From Saussurea involucrata (lineage: Eukaryota; Streptophyta; Magnoliopsida; Asterales; Asteraceae), in the NCBI GenBank assembly GCA_033807775.1, contig CM066318.1, forward strand, positions 82,587,379-82,651,378: 64,000 nt of DNA. The letters run 5' to 3'. The notes beneath the pieces were generated by a model, which worked only from the letters and a program-made list of their open reading frames with translations, ran no database searches and was not told the origin of the DNA. Shown one piece after another: positions 11,038-20,970 of the stretch (positions are counted from its first letter, which is position 1; each line of letters opens with the position of its first letter). Made by a program: the position numbers and the translations under genes.

Positions 11038-11982
11038 ATCTCCCCCTAAAGATATATAAATAAAAATCGGTCTTGAAACCTTCAGGTCTTGATCTTCTCT
11101 TCTTTTTGAATCTTTGAAAACTTCGGTGTTGCTTGTATTCATGTTTTTTCAGCGCTCCCCCTTGAATAAAGCTCTTGGTTTTCATATCTTCAACTTTGTA
11201 ACCAGATTTGTCTTTTCAGCGCTCCCCCTTGAATAAAGCTCTTGGTCTTCATATCTTCAACTTTGTAACCAGATTTGGTGAACAACAAATTTGTCTTTGA
11301 ACCGCGAGTTGACTTTGCTTTCAGCTTCAGCTTGTAGAACCAATACGCTTGATGGAGGAAATAGAGATTTGTAGCGAACACCACTTGATGAAGGATGAGA
11401 AGAATTTACCACTTGTAGGCACTTTGAACTGCTTCTAGAATCGGAATTTATGAAATTTATAACTGCTAAAGCAACAGTTACTCCCCCTCAGCTGCTAACT
11501 CCCCCTCAATCAAAAATTAAGTTACTCCCCCTCAGCTTTTGCTAACTCCCCCTCAACTTGATAATCCGTGTCTTTGAATCTGTACCCTTTCTCCCCCTCA
11601 TGATGAGTAGGAGCATCCGGAGCATCATGTGCGTTCAAAGACAATAGTATCGAGTAGCAAATGAACCAGATAAAAAACATTAAGTAACCAGAACGGGGTA
11701 AAAAGCTAACACAGAAACACGTTAGTAACTGGTATCACAAAAATTTTAAGAAATTGTGTGGCCTATGTTCAGAGTTGGCAATGGGGTATCTCTGATAGGA
11801 CTTCCAGTTATCACTGAAGAAAATTTGAAAAAATTAACTTCTCAAACTGTTCCGGCAATATCACAATGATATGCAAAGGGAATCACAAAGACTCGTGCAT
11901 GTGTGAAAGAAATAAATTTTATCTATTAGGCTCAAAAATTGATTTAACTTGGGACTCAAGTTAAAATCAACTGACACAGTGA
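11038..11982 (-). promoter_or_regulatory. E6 3' noncoding region with repeated PPT-like tracts
   Basis: A segment around 11150-11270 carries a roughly 63-bp direct duplication (GCTCCCCCTTGAATAAAGCT and following). Between 11480 and 11600 at least five CTCCCCCTC tracts occur, which are AGGGGGAG on the element strand. Sirevirus-type elements are known for repeated PPT-like motifs here. The part near 11755-11940 aligns with 16330-16530 of E7. No gene. Confidence 0.75.
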
Positions 11983-12267
11983 TTAGAATGTGAAGTTCGG
12001 AGACCGGAGCTGATGTCTTCCTTTTTCAATATCTAAGACCTCCGATTGAGGAATATATAGATTATGTGCTAAATCTCCGTGAATATATGAAACAAGCATC
12101 TGTTGTGAGATACCTGAGTGGATGGGTGGGGTGACACGAGTTATCGACACTGGGTCCATGTCTGTTTCAATATTCATCTCCAAAGAAAGAGAATGAATAG
12201 ATTGTGAGGTTACCCGGATAAGTGACTCGGTTTGGTAAGGACCAATAATTCTTTTAAGTCCTGTCAC
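11983..12267 (-). pseudogene. E6 extra-ORF C-terminal remnant
   Basis: 94-codon minus frame ending HGDLAHNL, DIEKGRHQLRSP and a stop. The same pattern (HS..SQ.......GDLAH.L.....V..E.GR..L) closes the visible part of the extra ORF of E11 (61000-61100), and a third relative lies in E7. It is therefore the end of the post-pol ORF of a Sirevirus-like element, the rest having been lost or replaced. Function unknown; no membrane segment or catalytic motif is visible. The methionine given as start is arbitrary. Confidence 0.7.
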
Positions 12268-12419
12268 ATCCTCACCATATTCTTTTCACTCCGAAGTCAT
12301 CTATCAATCTTGACCCCTAACTGATGTCTATAAGGGAAGTGTTTCTTGGGTAGGTCCTTCCGGTTCTGGATTGGCCATTGAAACGATATAGATCCTAACA
12401 CTCCTTTCATGCAATTAGT

Positions 12420-12600
12420 AGAACAGTTAAGTACGAGTTCTAAACCGAGGTGTTTAGAAGTCAATGCATTTAAGAACGAGTCCTGATCTGAGATGATCAG
12501 AAGTCATAAAATGAAGTCTGAGTTCTGATCTGAAGTAATCAGAAGTCATAACATTTAAAAACGAGTTCTGAACTGAATTATTCAGAAGTCATGGTTGAAA
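12420..12600. repeat. Degenerate tandem repeat with paired arms in E6
   Basis: About four units of roughly 40-47 bp, each with ACGAGTTCTGA, a short spacer and TTCAGAAGTCAT, so that TTCTGA and TCAGAA can pair. It resembles in plan, not in sequence, the palindrome clusters of the other copia elements. Confidence 0.7.
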
Positions 12601-12692
12601 TACCAGAATTTCAAGAAACATTACTCCTATTGTTTATCTATTCGATTTCATAATTGTTGCACGAATCTGGAACTAACAATTGGTATCAGAGC
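12601..12692 (+). repeat. Plus-strand LTR end and PBS inside E6
   Basis: Ends ATCTGGAACTAACA at 12678, a diverged copy of the E6 LTR 3' end in the opposite orientation. It is followed after AT by a perfect TGGTATCAGAGC (12681-12692). The next bases (CTAATCGGTGATTTGA) also match those after the minus-strand PBS at 14488. This marks the 5' end of an inverted copia fragment. Confidence 0.7.
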
Positions 12693-12869
12693 CTAATCGG
12701 TGATTTGAAGAAAAAAAAGCCAATCGAAAGCAAGAGAAAACAAAGAATTTTCGTAGCTTATTTTTCTGGAAAACGCAGCAGGCCGTTTCGCTTATTCCCT
12801 GAGATTGAACCGTCGGATCATCACGATTTTTGGATAAACCGTCGGAGAGTTTGAGTCATTCTCTTTCGA

Positions 12870-13830
12870 TAAACCTCTTCCGAGCCATACCGATTTTCTC
12901 TCCCCCGTAGTCAATCGACCGGTTAAATTTGAAAAGGGTACTTGTTCTAACACCAAGGCCCCAGCTGTGATTGCGGTTCCCAAACCTAAGCCTGTCTCTC
13001 AAAAACAATCACAGCCAAGGCAAAAGAACGAGCGATTGCCTGCCAAAAATCCTGTTCCTTCAAAAGTCACTGACCGCACTGTCCCTGTTGTTTCGGATAA
13101 AACCGATCGCACTAAACAAGAAAAACCAAAGTGGCTAAAGAAGGAACCTGTCGAGGGTGCTGCATCAAAGTCGTTCAATACTGTCTTTTACCCGAGAATG
13201 AACAAAAACGATTGTGCTTGGAATCATAGGAATAATTTTGTTAAAAGAGATATTAATTTTCCGATGAAAATTTACTCCATTCAGCAATTGATTCAATTAT
13301 CGCACGATCGTTTGTGTTGTTCTAGTTGTGGTTGGAATGACTTTGATGATATCCATAACAATGATTGGTTTGGGTCATATCACATGTATAATTCGACACC
13401 CAAACGCAAACCCCGCAATAACAAAAGAAAATACTATAAATAACGGGGTTTCCAATCAGAGGTTAAACCACAGTGGGAGACCAAACCCATTCCAAAATGG
13501 GTTTCTTCTACTGAGGTTAGACCGGCACCCAAGAGGCAACCTGCTACAAAACCTGTTCCTCCAAAAGGTGTAAATTCTACACCTAAAAGGCAACATGTGC
13601 CAAAACCTGTTACTCCAAACGGTGTACAATCTGCACCTAAGGGGAAGTCTGAGTCAAAGCAAGTTCCTCCTCGAGGTGCCAAACCTAACCCTCCTGGACC
13701 CAGACAAATCTGGGTACCCAAGGTCCGCTAAACTTGTTTTGCAGGACGGTCATGTGTGGTTCTTAGACTCTGGATGCTCCACACACATGACTGGAAGAAG
13801 GGAGCTGCTCACGATCTACAAGGAACAATA
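12870..13830 (+). pseudogene. Plus-strand copia Gag C-terminus and protease start inside E6
   Basis: An open frame rich in Pro/Lys (VPKPKPV, RQKNERLPAK) leads to a Cys-rich motif LCCSSCG that aligns with ICCSSCG of the E11 Gag. A proline/lysine linker ends IWVPK, the usual Gag end of this lineage. After a frame change the protease start reads HVWFLDSGCSTHMTG with the catalytic DSG. The frame then breaks and no integrase or RT follows. Earlier Gag (capsid, knuckle, coiled coil) is missing. The piece is opposite in strand to the LTRs around it, so it is a nested fragment or an inversion. Confidence 0.8.
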
Positions 13831-14104
13831 TTGCGAAGACGTGAGGTTTGTCTATATTTGTGCTGTCACGAGTGTTCATGTGTTAAGGGGGAGCACACAG
13901 CGGTATCAGGTAAGTTTACTCAATTGTTGAGGGGGAGCGTCACACATAATTTTTCTTAAATATGTTAAAAGTTTTTGTGTGTGTGGACTCTTCAGTGTGG
14001 ATTTCACCACATGCTCAGTTTGAGGGGGAGTGAGAGATCCATCTTTTCAAAATTCTACAGGTTTCATATCTTTGAAAAATGGAATTATTCTTTAAAGTGT
14101 AAAA
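13831..14104 (+). promoter_or_regulatory. PPT-like tracts after the plus-strand fragment
   Basis: Three GGGGGAG tracts (near 13889, 13930 and 14022) follow the broken protease, as similar tracts follow pol in E11. No ORF of interest. Confidence 0.6.
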
Positions 14105-14345
14105 GTGTCCGGACACCCACCAGTCCGGATGACTTTCCGGACCGGATGGGTATCCGGGTAGGACTATCCGGAATTCCTAATCTGTTCGGAAACACCCTTT
14201 GTCCGGATACTTTGTTTAGACCGGAAAGGTTTAACATTCCATCCTCTTTCATCCGGATACCATGTTTGTCCAGAAACTCTATTTGTCCGGGAAGTATGGT
14301 CTGTCCGGGATGTTCTACATATCTTCATTATGTCCGGACTCCTCT
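14105..14345. repeat. TCCGGA palindrome cluster
   Basis: About a dozen copies of TCCGGA or one-base variants (GTCCGGATAC, GTCCGGGA), spaced 12-25 bp. Being palindromic it has no strand. It occupies the position relative to the minus PBS that TCGCAACC clusters hold in the leaders of E2 and E11. Confidence 0.85.
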
Positions 14346-14487
14346 GTATTTGTCAGTACAGTACCTATTTTGTCACTGCCAGTCCTCAATCTGTCTCAGA
14401 TTGAGCCATTGAATGCAAAGGTACGCGCTGATACTTGTTTATTCGTCTTGTTTACTAACTTTGGGTGTGACTCAAATCATCGATTAG

Positions 14488-14499
14488 GCTCTGATACCA
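14488..14499 (-). promoter_or_regulatory. E6 primer-binding site
   Basis: Minus TGGTATCAGAGC, complementary to the 3' end of initiator tRNA-Met, two bases from LTR 3. An identical site at 10658-10669 serves the short interior. Confidence 0.9.
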
Positions 14500-14501
14500 A
14501 T

Positions 14502-14867
14502 TGTTAGTCCCAGTTTGATCAGGTAACAATATAATCAATAAACAATAACAAGAACAATTGATTATTTCAATCTGTCATCCCTCTCGTATTCATAAATCAA
14601 GATAGTTACAAATGTTAGAATGAAGAACACAACTATCTCTCTCTCTCTAATGAATCTCTTGGATGGCTCATCAATTGCTAACCTTAAACAAGGTTAAAAC
14701 AAACCTTATATACTAAGGCTTTTAGGCAAACATGGCCTAAGCCCCTTAGACCTAAACAAACCCAATTTAATGAATAAAAGGCTTTACAAATAAATAATTA
14801 AACTAATTAAGCACTATATAATTATTTATATATCTTTCTAATATATATGACATTTATGGTCCTAACA
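14502..14867 (-). repeat. E6 LTR 3 (5'-most, 366 bp)
   Basis: TG...CA ended, near-identical to LTR 1 by eye, and followed by the TSD CTTTA. Confidence 0.92.
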
Positions 14868-15332
14868 CTTTATCGCAGGGTCGCACGACATAAGTTACTA
14901 AGTCTATCATACGACTTCAGTAAAATCGTAGGGTATAAACAATCAGTTTTATTAGACAACTCGATTGAATAACTACAGGAACACATGATTCAAATTCATC
15001 GTATGATCAAATCACACGATCGTAAGGTCTAGCGACCCCACAAGCTAAGTTCTTTAAACTTAGAAAAATTTCATGTTCTGAATGAATGCTTTGATCATAT
15101 GCGCTTATGTTTGCTTACACGATTCAAAAAGTCTTATGACTTACGTTTTAATCGTTGTATTACAATAGATGCCCAAGTCGCACGACTTTTTGTTCAGTTT
15201 TGTACTTAATGAATTTTTACAGTTGACATTACATTTGTCTATTACATGTATGAGTCGACATAATACTCAGGTTCAATAGAAAGGTAAATGTTTTTACCGT
15301 TTATCGCTAAAGCAAAACTTACACAACGTAAC
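14868..15332 (+). other. E5 interior 1, noncoding part
   Basis: Continues E5 after the E6 insertion (CTTTATCGCAGGGTCGCACG). Collinear with 23596-24057. No gene seen. Confidence 0.8.
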
Positions 15333-15586
15333 ATAGGTCTCTAACGACCGTATCGGCTGTAAATGCCAGATCATAGGTCTCTAGCGACCGTATCGACTCA
15401 GAACGCCAGATCATAGGTCTCTAACGACCGTATCAGCTCGAACGCCAGATCATAGGTCTCTAACGACCGTATCGGCTCGAACGCCAGATCATAGGTCTTT
15501 AACGACCATATCGGCTCTAAACGCCAGATCACAAGTCTATAACGACCGTATCGGCTCGAACGCCAGATCATAGGTCTTTAACGACC
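15333..15586 (+). repeat. TR2 array of E5 interior 1, first part
   Basis: Head-to-tail 39-40 bp units (GGTCTCTAACGACC, TATCGGCTC, AACGCCAGATCATA). Interrupted by E7 inside a unit at CGACC and resumed at 20432. Confidence 0.9.
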
Positions 15587-15914
15587 TGTAGGAACCCAGG
15601 TACAACAAGTAACAATAATAATAGCAATAATCTTTGTATTGATTGATAAAGAGAAGAGTTTACAATATAGGAAATGAAAAACAACTCACTTTTTGAAGCT
15701 CTCTTTTCTATCTCTTTCAACGTCTGACTCTTTCAAATGGAGGCTGGGAGATTTTAGAGTCTTAACCTAAAATTACTCTAAAACATGACTTTATAACCAA
15801 TACAACAATTGGTTATTTACAATTTTAGCCCTTGACACTCAACAAATACAAATAAGTCCTTGACACTATTCTTTATAAAACATTTATATAAATTAGGGGC
15901 TAATAAAGCTAACA
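15587..15914 (-). repeat. E7 3' LTR (328 bp)
   Basis: Minus: TGTTAGCTTTATTAGCC to GGGTTCCTACA. Adjacent PPT on the element strand is the complement of ATCTCCCCCTAAT (15915-15927). Confidence 0.95.
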
Positions 15915-16581
15915 ATCTCCCCCTAATGTTTTTTAAAGAAAGCATCATCTTGTAGTCTCCCCCTTGCTTTCTTTAGAGGTGTTGGAGTGTCAATCTTCAA
16001 GTCTTGTGAGAGTCTTCTTTTTCTGATCTTCCACAATGTCAGTTGCTTCAATTTCTTCTTTAACTCCCCCTTGATCGTTGCATACTCCCCCTTGAATGTT
16101 GCTTTGCTTTTCAGATCCCAGTTATCTCCCATAGATTAAACTCAAACAATCAGAGAACGGTTTAAAGTGCGGAAGCTTGTATAACCAGTTTGAGTAATAG
16201 TCGTTGGTAGATAAACTGATAAGATGGTTGAGTAGCAAGCATATTCGGCCCATGAGAATCTGCATTAAAGAATAAGTAACCAAGGGTAATCATCTAACAT
16301 AGAAGCACAATAGTTACTATTATCACAACAATTTAAAAAATTGTGTGGCCTATGCTCAGAGTTGGCAATGATGAAGCTCTGACAGGACTTCCAGTTATCA
16401 TTGAAGTAAATTAAAAAATAAACTTCTCAAACTATTCTTGGCAATATCACATAGATAAGCATGTGGAATCACAAAGATTCGTGATATTGTGTGGAATAAA
16501 ATAGAATATTATCTATTAAGCTCAAAAGTGTGTAAACTGTTTGGACATAACAGGTTCCACAGACTCAATGTGCATGAGTGA
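15915..16581 (-). promoter_or_regulatory. E7 3' noncoding region with PPT-like tracts
   Basis: CTCCCCCT tracts at the LTR edge and near 15957, 16063 and 16085. 16330-16530 is homologous to 11755-11940 in E6 (ATTGTGTGGCCTATG and following), showing a shared 3' domain between two copia families. No gene. Confidence 0.75.
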
Positions 16582-16702
16582 AGTGTGAAGGTTGGGCAAC
16601 TTTCCTTCTTTTCAATATCCAACCTTCCAAAGAAAGATCAGATAGCATATGTGCTGCTTCCCCGTGGAAAAGTGAAGCAGTTCCTTGTGGAGAAGGAAGT
16701 GA
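16582..16702 (-). pseudogene. E7 extra-ORF C-terminal remnant
   Basis: Minus frame of about 40 codons with PSPQGTASLFHGEAAHMLSD and ending KRRKVAQPSH. Position for position it parallels the E6 remnant (SQQ...S.IHGDLAHNL ... EKGRHQLRSP). It marks the end of the extra post-pol ORF. Too short to assign a function; upstream codons are not recognisable. Confidence 0.55.
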
Positions 16703-17859
16703 GTAGCTGGTGGGGTTAAGACAAGAGTTGGCATGGGCTCACTGCATGTTTCAATGACAATCACCAAAAATTTGTGATAAATCAGAAATGTGGTTTGCCC
16801 GGCTCAGAAAAAGATAGTGCAGAGTTGTATATTTCTTTTGACTCTGTTCTCACACCCTCTTTCTTTTTATCATGTAGCTCACATCTAACCAAACTCTCTT
16901 TTTAAATTTTACCTCTCAAGCACAATGAGAAAAACTCAGATGAGTTATCTCCCCCACTCTTTGATGTAGACCCTTCACCTCTCAAACACTCAAGGTTTAC
17001 TTCTTTGGTAGGAAACACAGGTTTAAGTGATCCATAGAAGTTCTATAAAGCTCACACATTTATCCCATGAAATTGTTGTCCTAGAGGTTGGATTGTTCCA
17101 CACACTGACTACTTGTAGTCTCAGAAAAGCATTTAAAATCCAAATTTCTATAGCAGATAAAGCATTTTAGCATGTAGAAGTGGTTTGACCATTTGAAAGA
17201 GGTTTTATCATTCTAAAGATGGCCTTTCTCTAAAAATGATAATGAGTTTAAAGGTTTAGAAATTTTACCTTTACACGAACAGGGTCAAATCTGATTTGTT
17301 TTCTCCCCCTCAGATTGAGCAGTAAATTTCATTTAATCTCAATTTGAAATCAGATATCCTATAAGAATCAGAAAGTGTTGGTAATCATTTTTGATGATTC
17401 CACATTTGTTAGGAATATCCAACAGCACAAATAGTTCCACTAAAAAAAATACAAGGTGAGGGGGATCAGAGTTTAGAAATTACCAGCCAAAACTCTGATT
17501 TGAACATATCTGAAGTACTGGTCCTACACTGAAGTATGTAGAAACAACAGTCAGTTGAAGTCCTGGTTCTATACTGATGTGTATAGAAGCAACCTCAGTC
17601 GGATCTGAATATGGCAATGGAGAGAGTGAAGTGATGCTTTCGATCCAGCAAGTATCCATCGACTTTGACACAGATTCTGACCTTTAATCACACATAATTT
17701 GAGAAAACTCAGAACATCAAAGTCGTGCGTCTCTGAATTATCTTTCCAATGCAACTGGAATCGAGTAATTTGGAGCACCGAGTCAAAAGTTATGTGCATG
17801 TTTCTGAAGCAGCGCTAAGCTGACATCAAGTAAACAAAAATCGGGCTCTGAGGTTGAGT
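16703..17859 (-). other. E7 noncoding 3' region
   Basis: AT-rich sequence with further PPT-like tracts (about 16945, 17305 and a plus-strand GGGGGA near 17460). Probably decayed extra-ORF and UTR sequence; no supportable gene. Confidence 0.6.
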
Positions 17860-18380
17860 CGCAGAAGTTCGGTCCACAGAGGCTCTGTCGGATTTCACAG
17901 AGGCTCTGTGGTGAACAGTACCATAGAGGTTGGTCGGCAGAGGTTGCTCGTAGTGCCGACAGAGCTCTGATGATGATTTTTGTGAAACACAACTTTCTGT
18001 CCAGCAGATGTATACTAACTTTAGCAGAGGTTCTGACCAAGAAGAAAACTGATTCAGACCAAACTCAAAACATGAAAAAGTTTCATCTTTGTCTTAGGAA
18101 TCCAACGCATCTGGACTCATCAAATTTGGAGCTTCGAGGAGGGAGTTCTGTTGAAAATACGACAGGTGCGCAAATCTGACAGCAAGAACTAAGACATTGC
18201 GCTATGGGCTCTGAGGTTCGGTTGCAGAGGTTCAGTCCACAGAGGCTCTGTCGGGTTTCACAGAGGTTCTGTGGTGAACAGTAACACAGAGGTTGGTCGC
18301 GTGCGGCAGAAGTTTGGTCGCGTGCGGCAGAGGTTTGGTCGCCGCTCGGCAGAAGCTTAACAGAAGTGTTACACTTACTT
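17860..18380. repeat. CAGAGGCTCTG palindrome cluster of E7
   Basis: Repeated CAGAGGCTCTGT, GGTTCTGTGG and GGCAGAGGTT pieces, arranged as two blocks (about 17860-17965 and 18205-18360). Both contain GGTGAACAGTA, the spacer motif also present in the TCGCAACC clusters of E11. Confidence 0.75.
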
Positions 18381-18883
18381 TGACACTGATTTAGACCATT
18401 TTACCTCTGGAGTTTGCAAAAACTCAAAACACAAAAAACTTTCATTGGTTTGTTATCTGTTCAGATCATCTTGAATCACCTCTTTTCGAGCTCGTACGAC
18501 AAAGATATGGTTGATTTACCACAGTCGCGCAGATCTGTCCATCAGCTTTCCATCAACACACTGTTGTCTACTTCAACGATGCATATGACCCTTATAAATT
18601 TCGAATCTCTGAATTCTCAAAACACGAAAGCTGTTCATCAATGTGTTTTGAATCCAGGTCCTTTTGAATCGCATCAATCGGTGCCTTTTTCAGTGAGATA
18701 TGAACGATTTACTACAGCATCGCAAATCTGCCAGCATGCTGTCATTGTACTTGAATGTTGTGCACCGAAATCAATTGCCTTTTACGGATGAGTCTTAAAC
18801 TGAGTGTTTAAGAGTCCATATTGAACTTTGAAGCCTGAGTCCTTAACAGATGTATTAAGGAGTCCATTTACCTGCAAGACAGA
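18381..18883 (-). other. E7 sequence between palindrome cluster and Gag ORF
   Basis: No gene recognised. Short paired pieces around 18795-18865 (TTAAGAGTCC, TTAAGGAGTCC) resemble the E6 arm repeats. Confidence 0.5.
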
Positions 18884-19813
18884 TCAAATAACTTTTGGTA
18901 CCCATTTCCAAATGGGTCCTATTTTGTTAGGATTTGCATGAAGTGCTTTGCTGATCTTTTTATGTTCAACATAAACAAATGGCTTTCGAACATTTTGAAC
19001 AAGTGAAGAGCCTTTGACTATCCAAACCATTTTTACTCTTCTAAAAACTTGATTAACTGATTGATCTAGCCTACGATAATAGAAAGGATTAGAAGTAGAG
19101 ATCTGATTTGTTGAAAACTTGTTTGGCTTAATGAACTCTTTTGTTTTAACAGAACTTTTAGAATTTAATTTGAGAACCAAATCATTTCGTTCTTTAATGC
19201 ACAGATCAACTTGTGATTGTAAATCAGATTTCAACTTCCTCTCTTTCCTAATCTCAGCAGATAAATCAAAGAACCTTATTGTCAGTCTCTTCTCTTCAGA
19301 TCTAAAGTACAACCTCTCTCTTTCAAAGTCATCTTTTAGGCATTTCTTTTGAAATCCTTGAACCTTCAACTTTTCGGACTTTTTTCTTTCAAAAACACAC
19401 TCTTTCCTCTCCTTTTCAAGAGTTTTCTGTAACTCTGAAATTTTATAAGAAAACTCCATATATTTTGTTTCAAAAGTAGTTTTCTCCTTTTCAAACTTTT
19501 CTCTTTCACAGATCACAAGCTTTTTAAAATCAGAAACCAACTTAGAAAATCTTAAACATTTAAGTTCACGTCTTTTCTTCTCTTCTTCAAAAATATTTTC
19601 AGACTCACATAATTTTCTCTTAAGATCGAGATTTTCACAGGTTAAGAGTTTATCTAATTCTTCAAGCTTAGCAATCTTTTCTGAATCAATCAGAATGCTT
19701 TTGTTCTTTTCTTCCAACTCTTTCTCAAAATTAAGAATAATTTTGCGAAAATTAGTACTGAGTTTAGAATAATAATGAAAATCAGCATCAGCACTAAATT
19801 TTAGTCTTGACAT
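18884..19813 (-). CDS. Truncated Gag: coiled-coil domain protein of E7
   Basis: Uninterrupted 309-codon ORF on the element strand, about 285 bp after the PBS. It starts MSRLKFSADADFHYYSKL, then residues roughly 20-215 are heptad-rich and highly charged (FEKELEEKN, KLEELDKLL, EEEKKRRELK, KLKSDLQSQVD), a long coiled coil. It ends IGPIWKWVPK, the Gag terminus also seen in E11 (GPIWKWVPKTI). The copia capsid-like N-terminus and the zinc knuckle present in E11 are missing, so the start codon context has been joined to the coiled-coil half. In Sirevirus Gag this region is thought to mediate protein contacts. In so young an element an intact ORF suggests it could be made, perhaps to join particles of a helper element; that is inference. 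Confidence 0.85.
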   Translation of the reverse strand: MSRLKFSADADFHYYSKLSTNFRKIILNFEKELEEKNKSILIDSEKIAKLEELDKLLTCENLDLKRKLCESENIFEEEKKRRELKCLRFSKLVSDFKKLVICEREKFEKEKTTFETKYMEFSYKISELQKTLEKERKECVFERKKSEKLKVQGFQKKCLKDDFERERLYFRSEEKRLTIRFFDLSAEIRKERKLKSDLQSQVDLCIKERNDLVLKLNSKSSVKTKEFIKPNKFSTNQISTSNPFYYRRLDQSVNQVFRRVKMVWIVKGSSLVQNVRKPFVYVEHKKISKALHANPNKIGPIWKWVPKVI

Positions 19814-20098
19814 ATTGTTACTTGAAAAAATGATCGTTAACAGATACTTTGTGAGAAGTAGAATTTGTGCACTTGAGTCAATTTTTCAAATCTTATCGGA
19901 TTGAGCTGAAATTTGGTAGGTAGGTGCACGAGAATATTCTGGACAACTTTAATTCTTAGAGTTTTGTCCAAAAACCAACAAAAAATGGTTTTTCGAAGCA
20001 AAACAGAGTGCAGCAAAATAAAAGTTTAAAACTCCGAAAATTGATAAAAATCAATGGATTGAAGCACAAATTCGAATCTGTTTGGCTCTGATACCAAT
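19814..20098 (-). promoter_or_regulatory. E7 leader with PBS
   Basis: PBS TGGTATCAGAGC on minus at 20085-20096, two bases from the LTR. The ATG context (CAAGTAACAATATGTC) resembles that of the E11 gag start, showing the leader-start junction is inherited from a full Gag. Confidence 0.85.
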
Positions 20099-20426
20099 TG
20101 TAGGAACCCAGATACAACAAGTAACAATAATAATAGCAATAATCTTTGTATTGATTGATAAAGAGAAGAGTTTACAATGTAGGAAATGAAGAACAACTCA
20201 CTCTTTGAAGCTCTCTTTTCTATCTCTTTCAACGTCTGACTCTTTCAAATGGAGGCTGGGAGATTTTAGAGGCTTAACCTAAAATTACTCTAAAACATGA
20301 CTTTATAACCAATACAACAATTGGTTATTTACAATTTTAGCCCTTGACACTCAACAAATACAAATAAGTCCTTGACACTATTCTTTATAAAACATTTATA
20401 TAAATTAGGGGCTAATAAAGCTAACA
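20099..20426 (-). repeat. E7 5' LTR (328 bp)
   Basis: Matches the 3' LTR with about five substitutions by eye; followed by the second CGACC. Confidence 0.95.
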
Positions 20427-20431
20427 CGACC

Positions 20432-20604
20432 ATATCGGCTCTAAACGCCAGATCACAAGTCTATAACGACAGTATCGGCTCGGAACGCCAGATCATTGGT
20501 CTATAACGACCATATCGGCTCTAAACGCCAGATCAAAAGTCTATAATGACCGTATCGGCTCTAAACGCTAGAACATAAGTCTTTAACGACTGTATCACAA
20601 GATC
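20432..20604 (+). repeat. TR2 array of E5 interior 1, second part
   Basis: Continuation of the 39-40 bp array after E7. Confidence 0.88.
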
Positions 20605-20970
20605 CTTAAATTTTATCTTGGTTTGATCATCTTATGATAGCCGCCAAGCTTTATTTCGGACCAATCGTCTTACGATTGACTCCCGACCCATACGTCTCAT
20701 TTTGATAAAGATCGTCTTACGATCACCGTCGGTTCCTTACGTTTTAAGGTCGTCTTACGACCGTCAGAAGAACACCACAAGTATCTTGGGCATTAAAGGT
20801 CATCATTCGATCGTCGCAACTTACTTAAACACCATCGACTGGACTCACGATTTTAGCTAACCAAGTCAATTTTCTTAGCAAAAGTGACACATCTCCGTAT
20901 AAACACATTTTACTTTGGTACGAGATCTGAAATTCAAATGGCTTTGAAATTCAAATCTCGGGGGGCTAAC
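20605..20970 (+). promoter_or_regulatory. E5 interior 1: four-hairpin series and PPT
   Basis: Palindromes with CTT centres at 20624-20638 (last arm pair imperfect), 20662-20676, 20711-20725 and 20748-20762, then the PPT CTCGGGGGGCTAAC abutting the LTR. Confidence 0.75.

Larger units (their letters stand above)
9923..14867 (-). mobile_element. E6: three-LTR nonautonomous Ty1/Copia element
   Basis: Minus-strand array with LTRs at 9923-10290, 10672-11037 and 14502-14867, flanked by CTTTA (9918-9922, 14868-14872). It is inserted in the first E5 interior, where the flanks rejoin to match 23590-23620. Two PBS copies (TGGTATCAGAGC, minus) lie at 10658-10669 and 14488-14499. The lower interior is only 381 bp; the upper is 3.46 kb and has an opposite-strand copia fragment in its middle. 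Confidence 0.93.
15587..20426 (-). mobile_element. E7: nonautonomous Ty1/Copia element encoding a Gag coiled coil
   Basis: Minus-strand, 4.84 kb, LTRs of 328 bp at 15587-15914 and 20099-20426, TSD CGACC (15582-15586, 20427-20431). I count five differences between the LTRs, so the insertion is young compared with its hosts. PBS at 20085-20096 is perfect. The interior has one uninterrupted 309-codon Gag-derived ORF, a long 3' region with palindromes and PPT-like tracts, and a remnant of the extra ORF. No protease, integrase, RT or RNase H is present. Confidence 0.95.

Noticed and set aside
12967..13443. Host gene with a Cys-rich domain (CCSSCG).
   Set aside because: The same motif is in the E11 Gag just before GPIWKWVPK, and here it precedes IWVPK and a copia protease start, so it is Gag.
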